A DNA stretch of 64,000 bases from Leucobacter denitrificans (GTDB lineage: Bacteria; Actinomycetota; Actinomycetes; Actinomycetales; Microbacteriaceae). The number at the start of each line of letters is the position of its first letter. Position 1 is the stretch's first letter. The translations under genes and the position numbers were made by a program. The notes under the pieces were generated by a model. That model was not told the origin of the DNA and made no database searches. It was given only the letters and a program-made list of their open reading frames with translations. Shown piece after piece: positions 1 through 7,460 of the stretch. Where the stretch lies: NCBI RefSeq assembly GCF_014396385.1, contig NZ_CP060716.1:558001-622000 (forward strand), given 5' to 3'.

Positions 1-552
1 TAACCGCGGTTGTACGCCCACAGAGTGCGCGACGATTCCAGCCAACAGTGCTCGACCTGCTTCAGTTCTCAGCCCTGCTCCACACCGAGTCAAAAGGGAT
101 GACTTTGCGAGCTGCATTGCAGCTTTGGGCTGGAAGGGCAACCGCAGTGGCGTGTCAAGCACACTTGACACTACTGATTCGGAGTTGCGTGCCAATCCCC
201 CAACTAAGGTACGCCACGCAACTCCGTCGGCTCCTAATCCGTGCGAGGTCTTGTCGAGGGATCTCCAAGCCAGCGCGGCTCTGTTTTCCAATGGGTGCGC
301 TATAGATATCTCCGGCATGAAGAATTTCAGTCGTTCAGCAAGCTGAATGCTGTTAAAGAATGGCGAGGCCAAAGCCATCGGATGCACTGCAGCGCCCCAG
401 TCAGAACGATAGCCGTCACCCCAGGTCTCAGTTCTGCATGCACCGCCGACTTCGCCTGCGCGCTCGAACAGCTGAACTTCAAGGCCTCTTTGTGCCAATG
501 TCAAGGCCGCAGCGAGTCCGTTGGGGCCAGCCCCAACTACGACTGCGTCCAC
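1..552 (-). CDS. FAD-dependent oxidoreductase, phytoene-dehydrogenase-like (partial, runs off left edge)
   Basis: Only the first 184 residues are present; the frame stays open to base 1 and continues outside the window. The protein begins with a textbook Rossmann dinucleotide-binding motif, DAVVVGAGPNGLAAALTLA, followed by a second-strand acidic residue (FERAGEVGGACRTE) and a GYRSDWGAAVHPMA segment, the pattern of the carotenoid/phytoene desaturase-like NAD(P)/FAD oxidoreductase family. The GTG at 552 gives the usual family N-terminus; an in-frame ATG at 570 adds six residues and neither start has a convincing ribosome binding site. It lies 99 bases downstream of the lipoprotein gene on the same strand. 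Substrate cannot be told from this fragment. Confidence 0.8.
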   Translation of the reverse strand, partial: MDAVVVGAGPNGLAAALTLAQRGLEVQLFERAGEVGGACRTETWGDGYRSDWGAAVHPMALASPFFNSIQLAERLKFFMPEISIAHPLENRAALAWRSLDKTSHGLGADGVAWRTLVGGLARNSESVVSSVLDTPLRLPFQPKAAMQLAKSSLLTRCGAGLRTEAGRALLAGIVAHSVGVQPRL

Positions 553-651
553 TGATCTACAGCATTTCATGCTGCGGCCAATTAATGCTCTGGATTCGCA
601 TTGCGCGCTGCTTTCACCGAGTTTTGTGTCATCTGATTTAGATGAAGGAAT

Positions 652-1065
652 CTACTCAGCTTTGAAGTAGACACCATCGATCTTTCCGTTGGCAGAGTCG
701 ACCGCAATGCTCATATGGAGCACTTCGCCCGATTCATTCTTCAAACCTGCAAGTGCTTTTCCGTCTTTCTCTTCAAAGCTCACTAGTGTGAAAGGTCCGT
801 CGGGCACGACGTCACTTTCAAGCACGGAACCAAGCTCTTCAGCGCTCATTTGTTCCGTGACTTTGTCAGAGAGTCGTGATTCTAGTTCTTCGACCGAGAC
901 TCCCTGCTCAGAGTTCAGTTGAGAGACCACCCAACTTGCTTGGTTGCCAAGTTCTGAACTTGGAAAGTTGACCTCTTTGTCCTGAGCACCATTCCCGTCC
1001 GTACATCCTGTCAAGACGAGCGCAAGGGCGAGTCCTGCGGGAGCGAGAAACTTTTGAAACGACAT
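652..1065 (-). CDS. Small lipoprotein with an ORF12-N/cystatin-like domain
   Basis: 137 residues. The N-terminus is a lipoprotein signal (MSFQKF, hydrophobic stretch, lipobox LTGC with Cys21), so the mature protein should be lipid-anchored outside the membrane. The rest (SWVVSQLNSEQG, then VEELESRLSDKV and MSAEELGSVL, ending in an anti-parallel strand-like region) resembles the N-terminal cystatin-like domain that precedes the serine hydrolase in actinobacterial ORF12/LpqF proteins, but here it stands alone with no catalytic domain; this likeness is from memory and unverified. A strong GGAGGAAA lies just before the ATG. It follows the HTTM gene by 112 bases, so it may be read with it or from its own promoter. 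Function unknown. Confidence 0.75.
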   Translation of the reverse strand: MSFQKFLAPAGLALALVLTGCTDGNGAQDKEVNFPSSELGNQASWVVSQLNSEQGVSVEELESRLSDKVTEQMSAEELGSVLESDVVPDGPFTLVSFEEKDGKALAGLKNESGEVLHMSIAVDSANGKIDGVYFKAE

Positions 1066-1177
1066 ATATTTTCCTCCATGATTGATGGCTATGTTGATAA
1101 CGGGTTGAACGGTCAGGGGTAGAACTGAGTGAGCATCGAACGAGATTCGAGTTGCCAGACAGTTAAGCTTGGGTGAG

Positions 1178-2356
1178 CTATCTCACGAGCTCAGGTACAG
1201 GTTCAGGTGCAGGTGCAGGTGCAGGAGTCGAATAGCTGCTTTGTTCCATGAGTGTTTCCTCATTGACAGCATGATGATTCTGAAGCTCTCGTTTGAACGC
1301 CGTCCGCACGAGCATCGCCACTTTCTTCCAGCTGCGATCACGAATGAATATTGCGTCGAGCGCAACCATTGAGAGTGAGAACCACGGTAGGCCCATCAGT
1401 ATGCCGATGCCGATGTGGAAGAAGAGGATGACGATGATTGCAAAGATTCTGGTGAAGCGATTGAGCATCAGGAATGGAAATGTTGCTTGGACGAGCACGG
1501 TTCCGATGGTGGCGATTGCTACACCGGGTCCCCACGCCGTCGCCAGATCGCTCAAAACAGGCCAGGTGCCGAATCGCTCGGTTTGGATGGGGTCATAAAC
1601 TGCGGTCCCATTTTGCCAGGGAGCGCCTCCCGCTTTGAAGAGTCCTCCTGAGGCGTATACGAAACACAATTGGCAGATCAAAATCGCTACGGCCAAGTTG
1701 TGAAGCAGATTCGTGAAGGGGGCGGGGAGAACTTGCTGGAATCGCCATAGCTGCTTCGCTTTCGCGCCGTTGTGGTTCGCGAATTTTTCGCGTCGCCGGG
1801 CATCGAGTGACCAGCGATCGCTCAATGCGGTGAAGAACAGGTATATGAACGACATTCGGGTGAGGTTGTCGCTCTGGTCTTGTACGTAGGTGTTTATGCT
1901 CATGAACCCGACCCACAGAACGAATAGTGGGATCATTATGATTCTTGTGCGGTACCCGATCATGAAGAAAAACGCACACACTATGAGTCCGCAGGTCACA
2001 AGAGTAATTCCCCAGTCGGTGTGAGCAGCAGCGTTCACAATGTTGAAGGGGAAGATCGTCGCGAACGAACTCGTCGGGTAAAGAAGTTGACCCGTCCATG
2101 CGGCACCTGGGCCGAATGTATATCGAATGGTAGAGAAATTCGATAAGGCAAAACCGATGATCATAGCTCCAAGCAGTATCCGCGCAACTGCAAGTCCATA
2201 CAGGGCCTTCTTGGAGTCAACTAACCACCCTTCGCTGAGTTCAAGTACATGTCGCAGAGAACGCGAGACGTTGCTAGTTGTCTGCGCGAGAAGTGAACAA
2301 ACGCCCTCGAAAAGTGTCGCTGCTCTTCTGTCCTTGTCTAGTGTCTGGTTAGTCAT
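1178..2356 (-). CDS. HTTM-domain (SdpB-like) multi-pass membrane protein
   Basis: About 392 residues with roughly six to eight hydrophobic segments; the stretch FTALSDRWSLDARR after a membrane helix and the overall layout match the HTTM/SdpB family, which is related to the membrane part of vitamin K-dependent gamma-carboxylase. In Bacillus subtilis SdpB works with SdpA to mature the exported toxin SdpC. The ATG at 2356 has GAGGTG at good spacing and overlaps the end of the DUF5819 gene by 8 bases, so the two are translationally coupled; a GTG at 2365 is the alternative start. The C-terminus is an odd Pro-Ala tail (PAPAPAPEPVPELVR) encoded by a short hexamer-like repeat near 1190-1235. A carboxylase activity is not implied by anything visible. 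Confidence 0.75.
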   Translation of the reverse strand: MTNQTLDKDRRAATLFEGVCSLLAQTTSNVSRSLRHVLELSEGWLVDSKKALYGLAVARILLGAMIIGFALSNFSTIRYTFGPGAAWTGQLLYPTSSFATIFPFNIVNAAAHTDWGITLVTCGLIVCAFFFMIGYRTRIIMIPLFVLWVGFMSINTYVQDQSDNLTRMSFIYLFFTALSDRWSLDARRREKFANHNGAKAKQLWRFQQVLPAPFTNLLHNLAVAILICQLCFVYASGGLFKAGGAPWQNGTAVYDPIQTERFGTWPVLSDLATAWGPGVAIATIGTVLVQATFPFLMLNRFTRIFAIIVILFFHIGIGILMGLPWFSLSMVALDAIFIRDRSWKKVAMLVRTAFKRELQNHHAVNEETLMEQSSYSTPAPAPAPEPVPELVR

Positions 2357-3161
2357 TTTCGACACCTCGGTAACTCGCCATGAATGATTTTTCGAAGTCT
2401 TCGTTTGATTGGCCTGACAGCACGATCACTCCTCGCCACCCTGTGTTTGCTATTTGTGGCGCGGGTCGTTCAGCATCTGGGTTGTGGCGTTCCGCGAACG
2501 GCACAATGTTTTGACGTGATACGCGGAACTGGACTTGCCCGACGTTCTCTTCACCCCATACCGCGTATGCGACCTGGGTGGCATATGCAGTTGTGTACCG
2601 CTCTTGAACGATGTAGTTGGTAACTTTTTGTTCGTCTCCAAACTCAACCATTGCGTCGTGCATTCTCGCGAGCCACCGGTCGCCTTCGTAGTAGCCAAGA
2701 GCCGCGATTTCGCGCTGTTCAGGTTTGAGTTCTTTCCAGGAATTCAGCAGTTTTGTTGCCTGCTGGGTTGAGAGGATTGCTGCTCGAGGCGGAAATAGGT
2801 TGTAGCGCGCTTTTGAGATTTCTACTTCTGTCGCGTCGACCCAGTCGGTTGCCTCGTAGCCTTCTGAATCTGCTGTTGCACTTCCGGTATCAATAATCGC
2901 CCGAACTTCGAGTCGGTAGTCCCCGTTAATTGGCTCGGGGGCAAAGACGCTCCAGCTTTGACCGAACCAAGGGAGCATATAGGTAGAAAGCGCGTTTCCG
3001 GGAACGATGGTGCGAAGCTCGGAGTACGGCGAGATCCACAAGAATGACGCGAATATATGCCAACCTGCAAAGAGTACGAGAAGTGTCGATCCCAGTCTTG
3101 TGAGTGGTCGAGTTCTCTGACTGCGGCTATGACGCAGATCTGTTGGATCGTGGTCGGTCAT
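2349..3161 (-). CDS. DUF5819-family (SdpA-like) membrane-anchored protein
   Basis: 270 residues. After a basic cytoplasmic N-terminus there is one membrane segment (residues about 25-45), then an extracytoplasmic domain beginning with a NALSTYMLPWFGQSWSVFAP-type segment. W and P in the WSVFAPEP segment are the hallmark I associate with DUF5819 and SdpA, in which the protein partners with an SdpB/HTTM membrane protein. AAGGAA precedes the ATG at 3161. The gene is coupled by overlap to the HTTM gene downstream and lies 138 bases behind the large surface-protein gene, separated from it by two hairpins. Inference: the pair processes or modifies an exported peptide or protein; the substrate is not identified. 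Confidence 0.7.
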   Translation of the reverse strand: MTDHDPTDLRHSRSQRTRPLTRLGSTLLVLFAGWHIFASFLWISPYSELRTIVPGNALSTYMLPWFGQSWSVFAPEPINGDYRLEVRAIIDTGSATADSEGYEATDWVDATEVEISKARYNLFPPRAAILSTQQATKLLNSWKELKPEQREIAALGYYEGDRWLARMHDAMVEFGDEQKVTNYIVQERYTTAYATQVAYAVWGEENVGQVQFRVSRQNIVPFAERHNPDAERPAPQIANTGWRGVIVLSGQSNEDFEKSFMASYRGVEND

Positions 3162-3210
3162 CTGTTGTTCCTTGGGAGCGTTGGATGGTGGTTTTTACTT
3201 AACGATTGGT

Positions 3211-3261
3211 GTCTCCGGTGCTGATTGAGAAAGTGTGAATTTCTCAATCAGCACCGGAGAC
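3211..3261. terminator. Perfect 22-bp hairpin between surface-protein gene and DUF5819 gene
   Basis: Bases 3211-3232 and 3240-3261 are perfect reverse complements around a 7-base loop. No T-run follows on either strand, so it could be an intrinsic terminator of the actinobacterial U-less kind, a partial terminator that lowers expression of the downstream DUF5819-HTTM pair, or an mRNA 3'-end stabiliser. Confidence 0.7.
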
Positions 3262-3277
3262 GGTGTGACCAGATTGT

Positions 3278-3298
3278 GCTTCTGGTCCAGCCAGAAGC
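3278..3298. terminator. 8-bp hairpin directly after the surface-protein stop codon
   Basis: GCTTCTGG (3278-3285) and CCAGAAGC (3291-3298) pair around a 5-base loop, immediately downstream of the TAA at 3300-3302 on the minus strand. It is the first of two tandem hairpins that end the surface-protein transcript. Confidence 0.6.
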
Positions 3299-3299
3299 T

Positions 3300-6200
3300 T
3301 TACTTGGCTTCTAGCTCATTGCGGTTGCGGCGGAGTTTCGCGAATCCGAGCAGGCCTGCGCCTGCTGCGAGGGCTCCTGCGACCAGTGATCCAAGCAAGG
3401 TGGTGCTTCCCGCACCAGTCTTAGCTAGGCCTTCACTGGTTCCCTTGCCTGATGATGTGCCTTCAGGGGAAGCACTCCCCTGGGCGTTTGCGTTGGTAGC
3501 AGTTCCCGTTTCGGAGGCGCCTTCATTTGTTGCACCCGATGTTGAAGCATTCGCCACGCTTGATGTTTCAGCATTCGCAGAAACACCCGATGTGTTGCCG
3601 TTCGTGTCTGACGAAGCCTCGGTCTGTGCTTCAGTCGACGTCGCTGCCTCGCTCGAACCCTCAGCAGTTGCCTCGGTAGCGGCCTCAGTAGTACCCTCGG
3701 TTGCGCCTTCAGCTGATGCGTTAGCCGACGCTTCAGCAATCGCGGCGGCCTGCGCAGCAGCGGCAGCGTTCGCCTCAGCGGCAGCGGAGCCTGCAGCGTT
3801 CGTGTCCGAGTCAGCGACGCTGTTCGCAGCAGCCTGCGCCGCGGCAGCTGAAGCAGCGTTCGACGTAGCAGACGCGTCAGCCGAAGCATCAGCAACGACG
3901 CTGCCCGCAGCCTGTGCTGCAGCGTTTGCGTCAGAGTCCGAAGCAGCCGAAGCTTGCGTGTCAGCGTTCGCCATCGCAGCAGCAACCGCAGCAGCGTTCG
4001 CGTTCGAATCAGCCGAAGCCGACGCTGAAGCATTCACATTCGCATCAGCCGAAGTAGCTGCCTCGGTCGAAGCCTCAGTAGCACCCTCAGCAGCAGTCTC
4101 AGTAGTACCCTCAGTTGCGGCCTCAGCCTCGGTTGATGCTTCAGCTTCGGTTGTGCCCTCGGTCGAAGCCTCAGCCTCGGTTGCGCCTTCAACTGATGCG
4201 TTAGCCGATGCTTCAGCAATCGCGGCGGCTTGTGCAGCTGCTGCAGCGTTCACGTCGGCAGCGGCAGAGCCTGCAGCGTTGGTGTCGGAATCAGCAACAC
4301 TGTTTGCAGCTGCCTGAGCGGCAGCAGAAGCAGCGGCTTCGCTCGATGCCGATGCATCTGCCGATGCGTCAGCAACGACACTGCCGGCAGCCTGTGCTGC
4401 AGCGTTTGCGTCAGAGTCCGAAGCAGCCGAAGCCTGCGTATCAGCGTTCGCCATCGCAGCAGCAACCGCAGCAGCGTTCGCGTTCGAATCAGCCGAAGCC
4501 GACGCTGAAGCATTCACATTCGCATCAGCCGAAGTAACTGCCTCGGTAGCACCCTCGGTCGAGGTCTCCCCCTCAGCCTCAGCAGTACCCTCGGTTGCGG
4601 CCTCAGCTGCGCCCTCGGTCGAAGTCTCCCCCTCAGCCTCAGTAGTACCCTCGGCAGCGGCCTCAGTTGCACCCTCGGTCGATGCGTTAGCCGAAGCCTC
4701 AGCAATCGCAGCGGCTTGTGCAGCTGCTGCAGCGTTCACGTCGGCAGCGGCAGAGCCTGCAGCGTTGGTGTCGGAATCAGCAACACTGTTTGCAGCTGCC
4801 TGAGCGGCAGCAGAAGCAGCGGCTTCGCTCGATGCCGATGCATCTGCCGATGCGTCAGCAACGACACTGCCGGCAGCCTGTGCTGCAGCGTTTGCGTCAG
4901 AGTCCGAAGCAGCCGAAGCCTGCGTATCAGCGTTCGCCATCGCAGCAGCAACCGCAGCAGCGTTCGCGTTCGAATCAGCCGAAGCAGACGCTGAAGCATT
5001 CACATTCGCATCAGCCGAAGTAGCTGCCTCGGTCGAAGCCTCAGTAGCACCCTCAGCAGCAGCCTCGGTAGTACCCTCAGCTGCGCCCTCGGTCGAGGTC
5101 TCCCCCTCAGCCTCAGTAGTACCCTCGGCAGCGGCCTCAGCTGCGCCCTCGGTCGAAGTCTCCCCCTCAGCCTCAGTAGTGCCCTCGGCAGCGGCCTCAG
5201 TTGCACCCTCGGTCGATGCGTTAGCCGAAGCCTCAGCAATCGCAGCGGCTTGTGCAGCTGCTGCAGCGTTCACGTCGGCAGCGGCAGAGCCTGCAGCGTT
5301 GGTGTCGGAATCAGCAACACTGTTTGCAGCTGCCTGAGCGGCAGCAGAAGCAGCGGCTTCGCTCGATGCCGATGCATCTGCCGATGCGTCAGCATCGACA
5401 CTGCCGGCAGCCTGTGCTGCTGCATTTGCGTCAGAGTCCGAAGCAGCCGAAGCCTGCGTATCAGCGTTCGCCATCGCAGCAGCAACCGCGGCAGCGTTCG
5501 CGTTCGAATCAGCCGAAGCCGACGCTGAAGCATTCACATTCGCATCAGCCGAAGTAGCTGCCTCGGTAGCACCCTCGGTCGAGGTCTCCCCCTCAGCCTC
5601 AGCAGTACCCTCGGTTGCGGCCTCAGCCTCGGTTGATGCTTCAGCTTCGGTTGTGCCCTCGGTCGAAGCCTCAGCCTCGGCAGCGGCTTCAGTTGTGCCT
5701 TCGGCAGCGGCCTCAGTTGCGCCTTCGGCAGCAACAGTCGAAGCTGCCTCACCCTCGGTCGAAGCCTCACCCTCAGTTGCGCCCTCGGTCGAAGCCTCGC
5801 CATCAGCTTCGGTAGCACCCTCGGCAGCGGCCTCGGTAACACCTTCAGTTGCAGCCTCGGTAGTGCCCTCGGCTGCGCCTTCGGCCGATGCGTTAGCCGA
5901 AGCTTCAGCAATCGCAGCGGCCTGGGCCGCAGAAGCAGCGTTCGCGTCAGCAGCAGCAGAACCTGCAGCGTTCGTGTCCGAATCCGCGATGCTGTTCGCC
6001 GCAGCCTGCGCTGCAGCGGCCGAAGCAGCGTTCGACGTAGCTGAAGCGTCAGCCGAAGCGTCAGCTACAACACTGCCAGCGGCCTGTGCTGCAGCATTTG
6101 CGTCAGAGTCAGCAGCCGCCGAAGCCTGCGTGTCAGCATTTGCCATCGCGGCAGCAACTGCTGCAGCGTTCGCGTTCGAATCTGCCGCAGCCGACGCCGA

Positions 6201-7268
6201 AGCATTCACATTCGAATCAGCAGAACCGGTCTTGCAGTCGGGATTTGGCTGGTTGGGGCCAAACCCGATCGGATCAAAGTTGATGAAGGCGTCGCCTGAC
6301 TGAGTTGCCGCACTCAGATCATCGTTCTCCAGGGTTGTGGCAGGGCCTACGGCCCAGACCATGAGTTTGTAATAACCTGGCTCCTCGAAAGCAACGTCTT
6401 GCTGCCCTGTCAAAGCAGCGATTGTTGTGCCTTTACCGTTCTTGTTCCACTCGTTGTCCGCGCCTTGACCGAATGTGGGTTCGCCGATTCGAACCTGTGA
6501 ACCATCCGGGTTCACCTTCACGAATTGCCAGAAGAAATTCGCGTTTAGCTTCTTGTCTGCTTCGGTATTCCAGGCATGAATAATGAACCTACCAGCAGGA
6601 ACACTTCCACCCTCACCCGGGCCAGTTTCCACAATATTGCCCCAGCTAGTCTGAGCATTCGGGCCTACGTGGCCGGGAGCTTGCATCCAAGGCATTTTGT
6701 CCCACTGCGCCACGACCGCGGGACGCGCGTTCTCCCCAGTTACTCGAACCCTATCTACCGGGTATTCGTCTGGAATCAGCTCTGTGCCGTCGCTCAGCAC
6801 AAACTTCATTTGCTGTAGGCCGACACCTTCTTCTCCGTCCGACAATTGGTCCGAACGTATGCTCACCGTGATGTAGTCAATATCACCGTCGTTCACCGTA
6901 CTCACGATGCCCCAAGCATTATCAACCGTGCTCTGGATGTCCTCGGCGTACTTGAGTTTTGCCCAGTAGGTATGAGAACTGTCCCCTTGGAGCTTTCCAT
7001 TGGTCCACGCTTCGGAGATCGTGGTTCCAGTGGGTACCTGCAGTACCAAGGCAGTTCGCTGCTCCGAATCAGACCTCACACCGATCGAGGACGGATATGC
7101 CTGAAGTGCTCCGATTAGCTGAGCGTTTGCGATGCAGTCTGTTGCTGCTAAAGGCTGCATAGGGGACGCGAATGCGCTCCCCGCGACTAGGGGCAAACTG
7201 ACACCACCAAGTATCATGCCCGCTACTACAGCTGTAGTCAGGCTCTTTCTTTGTTTGGCTCTCGCCAT
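3300..7268 (-). CDS. Sortase-anchored Ala/Ser/Asn-rich repeat surface protein
   Basis: 1322 residues from the ATG at 7268, chosen because AGGAG sits about 9 bases upstream; a longer start at 7331 has none. Order of parts: Sec signal peptide (residues 1-34, ending SAFA); a non-repetitive N-terminal domain (about 35-345) I do not recognise; five repeats of exactly 113 residues at 349-461, 573-685, 751-863, 913-1025 and 1073-1185; linkers of 111, 65, 49 and 47 residues built from TEGA/TEAE/GETS-like short repeats; a Ser/Thr/Asn-rich stalk; LAKTG at 1281-1285, a hydrophobic helix and an Arg-containing tail, that is, a cell-wall sorting signal. The repeats have almost no large hydrophobic residues and no aromatics, suggesting an extended stalk or adhesive fibre. 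Neighbours are an SdpAB-like pair downstream and two regulators upstream. Function unknown. Confidence 0.9.
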   Translation of the reverse strand: MARAKQRKSLTTAVVAGMILGGVSLPLVAGSAFASPMQPLAATDCIANAQLIGALQAYPSSIGVRSDSEQRTALVLQVPTGTTISEAWTNGKLQGDSSHTYWAKLKYAEDIQSTVDNAWGIVSTVNDGDIDYITVSIRSDQLSDGEEGVGLQQMKFVLSDGTELIPDEYPVDRVRVTGENARPAVVAQWDKMPWMQAPGHVGPNAQTSWGNIVETGPGEGGSVPAGRFIIHAWNTEADKKLNANFFWQFVKVNPDGSQVRIGEPTFGQGADNEWNKNGKGTTIAALTGQQDVAFEEPGYYKLMVWAVGPATTLENDDLSAATQSGDAFINFDPIGFGPNQPNPDCKTGSADSNVNASASAAADSNANAAAVAAAMANADTQASAAADSDANAAAQAAGSVVADASADASATSNAASAAAAQAAANSIADSDTNAAGSAAADANAASAAQAAAIAEASANASAEGAAEGTTEAATEGVTEAAAEGATEADGEASTEGATEGEASTEGEAASTVAAEGATEAAAEGTTEAAAEAEASTEGTTEAEASTEAEAATEGTAEAEGETSTEGATEAATSADANVNASASASADSNANAAAVAAAMANADTQASAASDSDANAAAQAAGSVDADASADASASSEAAASAAAQAAANSVADSDTNAAGSAAADVNAAAAAQAAAIAEASANASTEGATEAAAEGTTEAEGETSTEGAAEAAAEGTTEAEGETSTEGAAEGTTEAAAEGATEASTEAATSADANVNASASASADSNANAAAVAAAMANADTQASAASDSDANAAAQAAGSVVADASADASASSEAAASAAAQAAANSVADSDTNAAGSAAADVNAAAAAQAAAIAEASANASTEGATEAAAEGTTEAEGETSTEGAAEAATEGTAEAEGETSTEGATEAVTSADANVNASASASADSNANAAAVAAAMANADTQASAASDSDANAAAQAAGSVVADASADASASSEAAASAAAQAAANSVADSDTNAAGSAAADVNAAAAAQAAAIAEASANASVEGATEAEASTEGTTEAEASTEAEAATEGTTETAAEGATEASTEAATSADANVNASASASADSNANAAAVAAAMANADTQASAASDSDANAAAQAAGSVVADASADASATSNAASAAAAQAAANSVADSDTNAAGSAAAEANAAAAAQAAAIAEASANASAEGATEGTTEAATEATAEGSSEAATSTEAQTEASSDTNGNTSGVSANAETSSVANASTSGATNEGASETGTATNANAQGSASPEGTSSGKGTSEGLAKTGAGSTTLLGSLVAGALAAGAGLLGFAKLRRNRNELEAK
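3714..4052 (-). repeat. Surface-protein repeat unit 5 (339 bp)
   Basis: Encodes residues 1073-1185, from SADANVNAS to ASANAS. It shares the variant SATSNAASAAAAQ with unit 1 rather than the SASSEAAASAAAQ of the three middle units. Confidence 0.85.
4194..4532 (-). repeat. Surface-protein repeat unit 4 (339 bp)
   Basis: Encodes residues 913-1025. Over about 310 bases it is nearly base-for-base identical to unit 3 (I see one substitution near 4500 versus 4986), including synonymous positions. Confidence 0.85.
4680..5018 (-). repeat. Surface-protein repeat unit 3 (339 bp)
   Basis: Encodes residues 751-863. Starts 486 bases after unit 4 on the forward coordinate; near-identical DNA to units 2 and 4. 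Confidence 0.85.
5214..5552 (-). repeat. Surface-protein repeat unit 2 (339 bp)
   Basis: Encodes residues 573-685. Starts 534 bases after unit 3; differs from units 3 and 4 in a handful of bases, one giving GSVDAD in place of GSVVAD. Confidence 0.85.
5886..6224 (-). repeat. Surface-protein repeat unit 1 (339 bp)
   Basis: Encodes residues 349-461, from SADSNVNAS to ASANAS. The most diverged copy at the DNA level, as expected for the outer unit of an array that expands from the middle. Confidence 0.85.
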
Positions 7269-7366
7269 GCCTTCACTTCTCCTATGATTTTCCAACTTTG
7301 GACCGGATGTTGCCGATCTCCGAAAGCCCACCTCCCAGCTTCCGGACGCAAGTCAGCAAACCACTA

Positions 7367-7395
7367 TCGGTAACCCCTAAGATCCGAATTGCCAA
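7367..7395 (-). promoter_or_regulatory. Candidate promoter of the surface-protein gene
   Basis: On the minus strand TTGGCA (7390-7395), a 17-base spacer and TACCGA (7367-7372) form a plausible sigma-70-type promoter about 100 bases upstream of the ATG at 7268. Pattern match only. Confidence 0.35.
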
Positions 7396-7460
7396 AACTG
7401 CTACCTCTTCTGCGCAAAACGCACGACAGCCTCACGGGCTTGGACTCGGGAGTTCGGCTA

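Noticed and set aside
48..641. Several short plus-strand frames at the left end
   Set aside because: They lie opposite the open minus-strand FAD-oxidoreductase frame, which has a clear dinucleotide-binding motif.
1178..2356. HTTM protein as a true gamma-carboxylase working with the VKOR at 20131
   Set aside because: The genes are 18 kb apart, the HTTM family is broad, and VKOR in actinobacteria is explained by disulfide formation. Nothing visible supports carboxylation.
3714..6224. Repeat array read as a CRISPR or satellite
   Set aside because: Units are 339 bp, in one coding frame, with coding linkers and no short repeat-spacer pattern.
3235..6303. Long plus-strand open frames (3235-4317 and 5653-6303) opposite the surface-protein repeats
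   Set aside because: They mirror the Ala/Ser-rich coding frame and repeat with it; no ribosome binding site and no likeness to a protein family. The minus-strand frame has signal peptide and sorting signal.
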